Source: Thermoplasmata archaeon
GTDB lineage: Archaea; Thermoplasmatota; Thermoplasmata; Lutacidiplasmatales; UBA184
NCBI GenBank assembly: GCA_030044475.1
Contig: JASHVP010000016.1
Location: forward strand, 1 to 12,374
Length of the DNA: 12,374 nt
Direction of reading: 5' to 3'
Part shown: one piece after another, positions 5,888-11,208 of the stretch
How the letters are laid out: every line of letters starts with the position of its first letter
Numbering within the stretch: position 1 is the stretch's first letter
Program-made: the position numbers and the translations under genes
The notes under the pieces: model-generated
What the model was told of the DNA's origin: nothing
The model's input: only the letters and a program-made list of their open reading frames with translations
The model's database searches: none

Positions 5888-6268
5888 ATGAACGCACCGA
5901 CCGCCTCCCGCCCCCTCGGCGTCGCCATCCTCGCCGTCCTGGTCGGCCTCTTCGGCATCCTGCTCGTGATCGGCGGCGTGCTCGTCCTCGCCCTCGGGTC
6001 GACCTCCCTCGTGTCGGACCTCGAACTCGGGATCTCGGGCACCTCCGCCCTCCTGCTCGGGATCATCGTCCTCGTCTACGGACTGGTCGTCCTCGGGGTC
6101 GCCGTCGGGCTGTGGGACCTGCGGATGTGGGCGCTGGCGCTCGCGGTCATCGTCCTCCTGGTGCAGATCGCCTTCCACGCGATCGACAACACCTACCTCT
6201 CCGTCGGCTTCTTCGTCGACCTCCTCCTGCTGATCTACCTCATCGCGGTCTCCCGCCACTTCAGCTGA
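5888..6268 (+). CDS. Four-helix integral membrane protein, unknown function
   Basis: 126 residues from ATG at 5888. Four hydrophobic segments are evident: about 9-36 (LGVAILAVLVGLFGILLVIG onward), 51-76 (ALLLGIIVLVYGLVVLGVAV onward), 79-97 (RMWALALAVIVLLVQIAFHA) and 103-123 (VGFFVDLLLLIYLIAV). The pairs are joined by short polar loops; WDLRMWALAL between helices 2 and 3 has the only clustered charges. The short N-terminus is MNAPTASRP and the C-terminus ends SRHFS. The pattern resembles small archaeal DUF-type membrane proteins in which a WxLR motif sits between helices, but I cannot name the family. It has its own TATA-like box, and 61 bp separate it from the next gene on the same strand. 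Confidence 0.75.
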   Translation: MNAPTASRPLGVAILAVLVGLFGILLVIGGVLVLALGSTSLVSDLELGISGTSALLLGIIVLVYGLVVLGVAVGLWDLRMWALALAVIVLLVQIAFHAIDNTYLSVGFFVDLLLLIYLIAVSRHFS

Positions 6269-6289
6269 CGGACGACCGGCCGCGCACCC

Positions 6290-6297
6290 GTTATCAA
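6290..6297 (+). promoter_or_regulatory. TATA-like box (GTTATCAA) for the FAH-family gene
   Basis: An AT-rich octamer 33 nt before the ATG at 6330, in a 61-bp GC-rich gap. A small inverted repeat, CCGGA-CGC-TCCGG (6300-6312), lies between it and the start codon. Confidence 0.45.
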
Positions 6298-6329
6298 CCC
6301 CGGACGCTCCGGCGCGACCGAGGGCGCCG

Positions 6330-7337
6330 ATGCGGCTCGTCCACTTCACGCTGCAGGACCAGTTCCACTTCGGGATGGTCACCGACGCGAACGAGTTCCT
6401 CGACCTCGACACCGCGGTGCGGGACTACTACGGGGTCAACCCGGTCAAGGGGGCCGACCCGAGCCGGTTCCGCGACATGCAGGCGTTCTTCCGGGGCGGG
6501 GCCGACTCGGTCGCGCTCACGAAGAAGATCGTCGAGTACGTCGACCGGCGGCGCGCGATGGGCTGGACCCCGCGCGCGGCGACCGGCGCCCGGTTCCTGT
6601 TCAAGGCCGAGGAGGGCATCAAGCTCCTCGCCCCGGTCGTCCATGGCAACAAGATCTACTGCCTGGCGCAGAACTCCCGCAGCCACCTGCAGGAGCAGGG
6701 GAAGCCGATCCCGACCCAGCCGTACGTCTTCACCCGGTTCGCGAACAGCCTCGTCGGGCCGAGCGAGGCGCTCGTCCTCAACCCGACGGCGACGTTCCCC
6801 GACGTCGAGCTCGAGCTCGCGGCCGTCGTCGGACAGCACGGGAAGCACATCCCGGCGGCGAAGGCGATGGAGCACATCGCCGGGTTCACCATCGCGCTCG
6901 ACATGGGGTACCGCGACCTCCAGTACCCCGCGGGCGGCGGGCCGACCGACTGGGTGATGGGAAAGGGGTTCGACGCGACGATGGCCGTCGGTCCGTGGGT
7001 GGTGCCAAAGGAGGAGGTCGGCGACCCGTACCCGCTCACGATGGAGCTGAAGGTCGGGGGCGTGACCCGCCAGAAGGGCGCGACGTCCGACTACGTGTTC
7101 CGGATCCCCGAGATCCTCGCCCATCTCTCGAAGGGGATCACGTTCGAACCGGGGGACGTCCTCTCGCTCGGCAGCCTGGGCGGGGTCCCCGGCTTCGAGT
7201 TCGGGAACGAGTCGCGGAAGCTGAAGCCGGGCGACGCGATCGAGGCGACGATCGAGAAGATCGGCCGCCTCACGGTGCCGGTGAAGGCCGAAGCTCCGCC
7301 TCCCCCCGCAGGACCAGGAACAGCGCCTGCGGCGTAG
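6330..7337 (+). CDS. Fumarylacetoacetate hydrolase (FAH)-family protein
   Basis: 335 residues from ATG at 6330, preceded by GAGGG at 6320-6324. The FAH superfamily core runs from about residue 100. It includes LLAPVV, a loop CLAQNSRSHLQEQG with H119 in the position of the family NYxxHxxE, YVFTRFANSLVGPSEALVLNP, the metal-binding pair E160/E162 in FPDVELELAAVVG, D191 in ALDMGYRDLQ, K212 in GKGFD, and the terminal GDVLSLGSLGG...LKPGDAIEATIEKIGRL. Members hydrolyse C-C bonds of 3-oxo acids, decarboxylate oxaloacetate or isomerise hydroxymuconates, usually with Mg2+ or Mn2+. The exact substrate cannot be read from sequence. The usual TGTPxGVG loop is changed to LGSLGGVPG and the NY of NYxxH is lost, so activity may be atypical. 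The Pro/Ala-rich tail (about 321-335) lies in the region overlapped by the convergent priS gene. Confidence 0.85.
   Translation: MRLVHFTLQDQFHFGMVTDANEFLDLDTAVRDYYGVNPVKGADPSRFRDMQAFFRGGADSVALTKKIVEYVDRRRAMGWTPRAATGARFLFKAEEGIKLLAPVVHGNKIYCLAQNSRSHLQEQGKPIPTQPYVFTRFANSLVGPSEALVLNPTATFPDVELELAAVVGQHGKHIPAAKAMEHIAGFTIALDMGYRDLQYPAGGGPTDWVMGKGFDATMAVGPWVVPKEEVGDPYPLTMELKVGGVTRQKGATSDYVFRIPEILAHLSKGITFEPGDVLSLGSLGGVPGFEFGNESRKLKPGDAIEATIEKIGRLTVPVKAEAPPPPAGPGTAPAA
7270..7337. other. 68-bp convergent (tail-to-tail) overlap of priS and FAH-family gene
   Basis: The TGA of priS (7270-7272, minus) lies inside the last codons of the FAH-family gene, whose TAG is at 7335-7337. Both C-termini here are Pro/Ala-rich and probably disordered, so both frames tolerate the overlap. 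The two mRNAs would be complementary at their 3' ends. Confidence 0.8.
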
Positions 7338-8538
7338 GGAGCTCGTCGGTCCGGCCCGGCACGCCCCGTACCCCGCCGTCGGGGAACGGGTACCGGACGT
7401 CCTCCCGGAACGTCACGGGGGTGGTCCCGTCCGCGGCGGACCGGAGCGGCGCGTCCCGGAACGGGTCGAACCCGTCGAGCTCGGACCGGACGACCGGCAC
7501 GACGCGGAACCCGGTGCCGCCGTGGAGCGAGCCGGGCAGGCGGATCAGGCGGTGGATGTCCGTCGTCACGGGGGCGTCGGTCTCTCCCTGCACGTCGACC
7601 GCGGCCTGGCGGACCAGCGCCTCGAGCACGTCCTCGGGCAGTTTGTCGCGGAAGACGTCGAGCGCGCGCGTCGCGCGGATCTTCGCGGCCCCCCCGTCGT
7701 CGACGAGGAGTCGGGCGATCCGGCGGGCGCGGGCGGGCGGGATCCCGAGCCCGACCATCTCGGCCGCCGCGGACTTCGCTCCCTGCTGCTCCCACCGGGC
7801 GAGCTCGCGCAGCACCGCGCGGGTCGTCCGTCCCGGCCACCCCGGGGCTCCGGGGTCGGCCAGGACCGCCGTGCGGGGGGTCCCGCGCCGGCCGCCCTCG
7901 GCCGGCGCGTCATCGTCGGCCGCCCCGGCGGTCCGGCCGGCCCGGACGTCCTCCCGGCGCCACGCGACGGCCCGCATCGGCTCGACGCCGGTGCCGACGA
8001 CGTAATCGACGAGCTCGCGGCGCTCCGGGCTCGTGAGCGGGAGGAACCGGTCGTCGCGCACGTGCACGTGGTACCCCCGGCCGCCGGAGAAGACCAGCAA
8101 GACGGACGCGGGGTCGATCCCGAAGTCGCCGAGGAGGAAGTCGTCGACGAGGTCGATCAAACGGGACTTCACCCGCGCCAACTGGGCCGCGTAGTCGAGC
8201 GTCTCCGCCCCGCGGAGGTGGTCGGCGTCGAGGTCGAAGATCAGGTCCGCCCCGAGCCACTCCTTCGTCGGCATCGTCGGGGCGTCCGGGAACCGGTAGT
8301 AGGCGGTCGAGTAGTACACGTGCCGCGGCACTTCCTGCCGGAGGAACGCCCGGAGCTCGTCCGGCGAGCGGAGCGTGGCGTGCCGACGCATCGTCGTCTC
8401 GGCCGCGAACGGGAAGGCGGCGAACTCCCGCCGAGCGAGCCGGGGGGGCGGCTCGGGAGCCGGGCCCGCGTAGTGCTCCGCGAAGACGGAGCGGGCCCAG
8501 GCGAGGGTCCCGGCGTCCAGCGGGACGGTCTTGGCCAC
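7270..8538 (-). CDS. priS: DNA primase small (catalytic) subunit PriS
   Basis: The catalytic subunit of archaeal/eukaryotic-type primase, which makes primers for replication with PriL (not in this window). 422 residues from GTG at 8538, 4 bp after the KH gene stop. Motifs are all present: YYSTAYYRFP (75-84), catalytic D102 and D104 in ADLIFDLDADHL (97-108), SGGRGYHVHV (151-160) with H157, and DIHRLIRLPGSLHGGTG (327-343), which holds the third acidic residue and the nucleotide-binding RLPxSxH. An Ala/Asp/Gly-rich insertion lies at about 200-235. The protein has no cysteine at all, so the Cys/His zinc knuckle that follows the DxD motif in several characterised archaeal PriS proteins is absent. 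It is the last gene of the RIO1-KH-priS operon. Its final 68 bp overlap the end of the convergent FAH-family gene. Confidence 0.92.
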   Translation of the reverse strand: MAKTVPLDAGTLAWARSVFAEHYAGPAPEPPPRLARREFAAFPFAAETTMRRHATLRSPDELRAFLRQEVPRHVYYSTAYYRFPDAPTMPTKEWLGADLIFDLDADHLRGAETLDYAAQLARVKSRLIDLVDDFLLGDFGIDPASVLLVFSGGRGYHVHVRDDRFLPLTSPERRELVDYVVGTGVEPMRAVAWRREDVRAGRTAGAADDDAPAEGGRRGTPRTAVLADPGAPGWPGRTTRAVLRELARWEQQGAKSAAAEMVGLGIPPARARRIARLLVDDGGAAKIRATRALDVFRDKLPEDVLEALVRQAAVDVQGETDAPVTTDIHRLIRLPGSLHGGTGFRVVPVVRSELDGFDPFRDAPLRSAADGTTPVTFREDVRYPFPDGGVRGVPGRTDELPTPQALFLVLRGEAELRPSPAP

Positions 8539-8542
8539 GGGC

Positions 8543-9118
8543 CTACTCCTCGGCCGACGGTTCCGTCGGCTCGAGCGCCTCCGCCGTGGCGGACTCGCGT
8601 CGCATCCGCGCGAGGAGGTGGAACACCGTCGAATGCTCGCTGCCCCGGAGCAGGAGCCCGACCGCCCGGGTGGCGCGCTCCAGCTGCTCCTCGTCCCCGA
8701 TCAGCGCCACCGTCGAGCCGTAGACGCTCACCGAGCAGCCCGACAGCTCCTCGATCCGGCTGCGGGCCCGCCCGTTCGTCCCGATGACGCGCGCGCGGAT
8801 CCGGCGGAGCGCATCCTTTCGGTGCTTTCCCGAGGCGAGCTTGATGTCGAGGACGCCGAGGTACGTGTTCTCCTTGAGCAGGCGCTCCGCCCGCGACGGG
8901 GAGAACCCCCGGCCGATCGCGATCACGATGTCGCGCGCCTTCATCGCGGCCCCCGGGTCGCTGTCGGGACTCTCCACCGTCACCGCCCCGTCGTCCCGGT
9001 CGACCTCGATCGACGCCCCGGTGGCGGTGGCGAGCGCCCGCTTCGTCCGGCCGCCGGGGCCGATGAGCACGCCGATCCGGTCCTCGGGGATGCGGGCGAA
9101 GAGCGTCGGCACGGTCAC
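8543..9118 (-). CDS. Two-KH-domain RNA-binding protein (archaeal Dim2/Pno1-like)
   Basis: 191 residues. The start is the GTG at 9118, which overlaps the RIO1 stop (GTGA, 9118-9115). The same frame is open further upstream, but that part shadows the RIO1 gene. KH1 shows RIGVLIGPGGRTKRALATAT (about 14-33) with the GxxG loop GPGG and a following strand ASIEVDR. The second KH unit has RRIRARVIGTNGRARSRIEE with GTNG and the strand SVSVYGSTVALIG. The linker contains AIGRGFSPSRAERLLKEN, as in archaeal Dim2-like proteins. Family members bind near the 3' end of 16S rRNA and assist late small-subunit maturation; the RIO1 neighbour fits this role. The C-terminal tail is Glu/Ala-rich (ALEPTEPSAEE). Confidence 0.88.
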   Translation of the reverse strand: MTVPTLFARIPEDRIGVLIGPGGRTKRALATATGASIEVDRDDGAVTVESPDSDPGAAMKARDIVIAIGRGFSPSRAERLLKENTYLGVLDIKLASGKHRKDALRRIRARVIGTNGRARSRIEELSGCSVSVYGSTVALIGDEEQLERATRAVGLLLRGSEHSTVFHLLARMRRESATAEALEPTEPSAEE

Positions 9119-9903
9119 GCCTCCGCGGCGGGAGGTCCGACCGTCTCCCCCCCGACGGCGGCGAAGAACTCGTCGGGGGTGACGGGATGCCCCAGGCGGG
9201 TCACGAAGCGGGCGAAGTTTGCCAGGTCCCGCTGGAGGAGCGCGCGGGCGTTCGGGTGCGTCGTCGCGACGGCCTGGGCGACGTCGATCACGACGACGCG
9301 GTCCTCGAAGTACAGCACGTTGTACGGCGAGAGGTCGCCGTGGACCAGGTGGGCGGTCCCGACCATCCGACCGATCTCCCGGACCAGCTCCTCGTAGAGC
9401 TCCGCCGGCCGGTCGATCGGGGCGTCCTTCAGCCGCGGTGCCGCGCCCTCCACCGTCCCGACGAACTCCATCACCAGCACGTTCCGGAAGTGCGCGTACG
9501 GGCGGGGGACGCGGACCCCGGCCTCCGTCAGCCGTCCCAGGTACGTGTGCTCCCGGCGGGTCCAGGCGAAGACCAGCCCGCCGAAGTTCCGAACGCTCGT
9601 TTCGCGCTTCAACTCCTCGACGGCGTAGGGCGGGAGGTGGCGGAAGGTGGTGTTCGCGATCCGGTAGACCTTGACCGCCCTCCACTCGGCACCCACCGTC
9701 CCGCGGAAGACCCCCCCTTCCTTCCCCGTCGAGATCGGGAAATCGACCGCGTCGATCGCCCCCTGGCTCACCAATCGGGAGATCGCCAGGAGCGTCGCAT
9801 GGTCGAAGAACTGGTCGACGACCTTCCGCTGCTGGCGCTCCTTCCGGCGGTCCTCGAACCGCTCGGGCCGGGTGGGGAAGACGACGTCCTCGGCGCGGGG
9901 CAT
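9115..9903 (-). CDS. rio1: RIO1-type serine/threonine kinase/ATPase
   Basis: 262 residues from ATG at 9903. It is an atypical kinase that acts as an ATPase in late 30S/40S subunit maturation. Visible motifs are the RIO1-type P-loop ISTGKEGGVFRG (57-68; most RIO1 members have STGKEA), the ATP-anchoring lysine K78 in WRAVKVYRI, hinge-region VLVMEFVG (142-149), the catalytic loop HGDLSPYN (188-195) with D190 and N195, and the metal-binding D207 in VVIDVAQAV. The flexible loop before the hinge (FRHLPPYAVEELKRE) is typical. The N-terminus is basic (RRKERQQRK). It is the first gene of a minus-strand operon with the KH protein (4-nt overlap) and priS. In many archaea the rio1-KH pair follows the aIF1A gene. 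Here no aIF1A lies upstream; a divergent peptidase gene is found instead. Confidence 0.93.
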   Translation of the reverse strand: MPRAEDVVFPTRPERFEDRRKERQQRKVVDQFFDHATLLAISRLVSQGAIDAVDFPISTGKEGGVFRGTVGAEWRAVKVYRIANTTFRHLPPYAVEELKRETSVRNFGGLVFAWTRREHTYLGRLTEAGVRVPRPYAHFRNVLVMEFVGTVEGAAPRLKDAPIDRPAELYEELVREIGRMVGTAHLVHGDLSPYNVLYFEDRVVVIDVAQAVATTHPNARALLQRDLANFARFVTRLGHPVTPDEFFAAVGGETVGPPAAEA

Positions 9904-9927
9904 TCGGGCCGAGCAGGGGCGCCGGAC

Positions 9928-9935
9928 GATTAGGG
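9928..9935 (-). promoter_or_regulatory. TATA-like box (CCCTAATC on minus strand) for the rio1-KH-priS operon
   Basis: The only AT-rich patch in the first 80 bp upstream of the rio1 ATG, 25-32 nt before it. The spacing suggests a leaderless or short-leader transcript for the three-gene operon. Confidence 0.4.
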
Positions 9936-9995
9936 CTTCGGCGGCGGGGCGCCCGTCCCGGCCCGGGGTGCTCTCGTGGTGTCCGGGTAACGGTG

Positions 9996-10004
9996 CCTAT
10001 ATCC
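9996..10004 (+). promoter_or_regulatory. TATA-like box (CCTATATCC) for the putative metallopeptidase
   Basis: The best TATA match in the window, 25-33 nt before the ATG at 10029. It lies directly after an in-frame GTG (9993), so that GTG would be upstream of the transcript; this argues for the ATG at 10029 as start. Confidence 0.55.
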
Positions 10005-10028
10005 CGCCGGTACCCCGTATTGGGGGCG

Positions 10029-10592
10029 ATGACGCTCCTTCCGTACGCCGACGAGCGGGCCCCGCCCCACCGCCCGCCCGCGACGGGCCCGGCCGGCCCG
10101 TTCTCCTTCCCGCTGGCCCGTCGTCTCGAGTCGACGGCCGACTACGACACCGTGTTCCGGGTCGTCCGCGAGGCGGTCCGCCGGGTGCTCGGTCTCGAGC
10201 GCCCGGGGCTCGGACTCGGCCTCTCGAACCTACCCCCGCAGCTGGGCGCCTATTGGCAGGTGACGGGGAACCTGATCGTGCTGAACGAGGGGCTCGTCGA
10301 AGCGATGCGCTCCCAGGCGGCGTCGCCGCTGGAGTTCAACTCGTTCGTCTACGTCATCTTGGCCCACGAGTACCTGCACTCCCTCGGGTACCTCGACGAG
10401 GGCGCGGTCCGGCAGGTGACGGCCCGGGTGACCCGCACGGCGTTCGGTCCGGAGCACCTCGCGACCCGGATGGCGGAGGGGGACCTCTGGTCGATGTACC
10501 CGTTCCTCGCCTACGCCCCCCGGGGCGACGGGCAGCGCCTCCGGGTCGTCTCCCGGTTCGACCTCGCCACCACGGATCGCTACATCCGGTGA
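10029..10592 (+). CDS. Putative zinc metallopeptidase, HExxHxxGxxD type
   Basis: 187 residues from ATG at 10029, preceded by GGGGGCG at 10022-10028. The alternative in-frame GTG at 9993 lies just upstream of the TATA-like box. The key feature is HEYLHSLGYLDE at 113-124, which fits HExxHxxGxxD with possible zinc ligands H113, H117 and D123 and general base E114. An Asp third ligand is known in snapalysin-type metzincins. It sits at the end of a helix (FNSFVYVILAHEYLHSL) as expected for zincins. Before it is a strand-like GAYWQVTGNLIVLNEGLVEA; later segments include GDLWSMYPFLAYAP. No signal peptide or transmembrane segment is visible, so it is probably cytosolic. I do not recognise the family, and the peptidase role rests on the motif. 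It has its own promoter; NfeD follows 58 bp downstream with a further TATA-like box. Confidence 0.7.
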   Translation: MTLLPYADERAPPHRPPATGPAGPFSFPLARRLESTADYDTVFRVVREAVRRVLGLERPGLGLGLSNLPPQLGAYWQVTGNLIVLNEGLVEAMRSQAASPLEFNSFVYVILAHEYLHSLGYLDEGAVRQVTARVTRTAFGPEHLATRMAEGDLWSMYPFLAYAPRGDGQRLRVVSRFDLATTDRYIR

Positions 10593-10612
10593 CCCGGTCG
10601 ACGCCCGCGCCC

Positions 10613-10620
10613 TTTAATCC
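10613..10620 (+). promoter_or_regulatory. TATA-like box (TTTAATCC) for the NfeD-like gene
   Basis: An AT-rich element 31-38 nt before the ATG at 10651. A GGAG at 10643-10646 sits 4 nt before the start codon and may act as a weak Shine-Dalgarno site. Confidence 0.45.
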
Positions 10621-10650
10621 CGCCGGTGACCTAGCTCGGGCCGGAGCACG

Positions 10651-11121
10651 ATGAGCGCGGTCATTCCGGTCTTCGGGATCCTCCTGATCGTCATCGGGAT
10701 CGCGCTGCTCGCCTTCGAGCTGGTCCATCCGGGCGCGCTGTTGCTCATCCCCGGATCGATCCTGCTCGTCGCCGGGTTCCTCTACCTGTTCGTGCCGAAC
10801 GACCTGCTCGACAGCTGGGTCGGCCCGCTCGCGATCGTCGTCGCGGCGATCGCGGCCTCGCTCATCGAGATCCCGTACTATCGCTGGGTCGCCCCGACCC
10901 ACCATCCGATGAGCACGACGGTCGACGGGCTCGTCGGTCAGGAGGCGATCGTGACCGCGGCCGTCGAGCCCGGCACGCTGCGGGGGAAGGTGCGGGTCCG
11001 GTCGGAGATCTGGTCCGCCCGCTCGACCCGGCCGATCCCGGTCGGGACCCGGGTGCGGATCGTCGGCGGCGAGGGCGTCTCGGTCGCCGTGGAACCGACG
11101 TCCCCCCCGAAGCCGAGCTGA
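10651..11121 (+). CDS. NfeD-like membrane protein (short form, OB-fold C-terminus)
   Basis: 156 residues from ATG at 10651. It begins with hydrophobic segments at about 5-22 (IPVFGILLIVIGIALLAF), 26-48 (LLLIPGSILLVAGFLYLF) and 57-74 (GPLAIVVAAIAASLIEI). The motif FELVHPGALLLIPG is typical of NfeD family members. The soluble C-terminal part from about 88 (TTVDGLVGQEAIVTAAVEPG, then GKVRVRSEIWSARS and IPVGTRVRIVGGEGVSVAVEP) is the NfeD OB-fold, with the usual GxxGxA and GxVxVxGexW-type pattern. It lacks the ClpP-like serine protease domain of long NfeD proteins. Short NfeD proteins are commonly encoded beside SPFH/stomatin-like proteins and are thought to help organise membrane microdomains; the next gene is such a protein. 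The inter-gene gap of 87 bp contains a separate promoter-like element and a strong ribosome site. Confidence 0.88.
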   Translation: MSAVIPVFGILLIVIGIALLAFELVHPGALLLIPGSILLVAGFLYLFVPNDLLDSWVGPLAIVVAAIAASLIEIPYYRWVAPTHHPMSTTVDGLVGQEAIVTAAVEPGTLRGKVRVRSEIWSARSTRPIPVGTRVRIVGGEGVSVAVEPTSPPKPS

Positions 11122-11140
11122 GCCCCACCCCCGGGAGAAA

Positions 11141-11149
11141 GGGTTACAC
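11141..11149 (+). promoter_or_regulatory. Possible TATA-like element (GGGTTACAC) upstream of the SPFH gene
   Basis: A weak AT-rich element about 60-68 nt before the ATG at 11209. If used, it would give a leader of roughly 35-40 nt that includes the strong Shine-Dalgarno sequence. Confidence 0.3.
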
Positions 11150-11174
11150 CCCTCCGCACTCTCGCCACCCGACC

Positions 11175-11192
11175 CCGCGGACGCCGCGGACG
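11175..11192. repeat. Tandem 9-bp direct repeat in the SPFH leader
   Basis: Two exact adjacent copies of CCGCGGACG lie at 11175-11183 and 11184-11192, just before the ribosome-binding site. Each unit contains the palindrome CCGCGG. Function is unknown. Confidence 0.6.
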
Positions 11193-11195
11193 GTC

Positions 11196-11205
11196 GGAGG
11201 GGAGG
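11196..11205 (+). promoter_or_regulatory. Strong Shine-Dalgarno sequence GGAGGGGAGG before the SPFH start
   Basis: A doubled GGAGG lies 3-12 nt before the ATG at 11209 and fixes this start. It is by far the strongest ribosome-binding site in the window; most other first genes appear leaderless or weakly led. Confidence 0.7.
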
Positions 11206-11208
11206 ACG

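Noticed and set aside
9119..9685. An N-terminal extension of the KH protein from 9685
   Set aside because: The extension is the shadow of RIO1. The GTG at 9118 overlaps the RIO1 stop in a classic GTGA junction, and the KH fold begins shortly after.
9993..10028. GTG start at 9993 for the metallopeptidase
   Set aside because: The codon lies directly before the CCTATATCC box, so it would not be on the transcript. The ATG at 10029 has a G-rich sequence in front.
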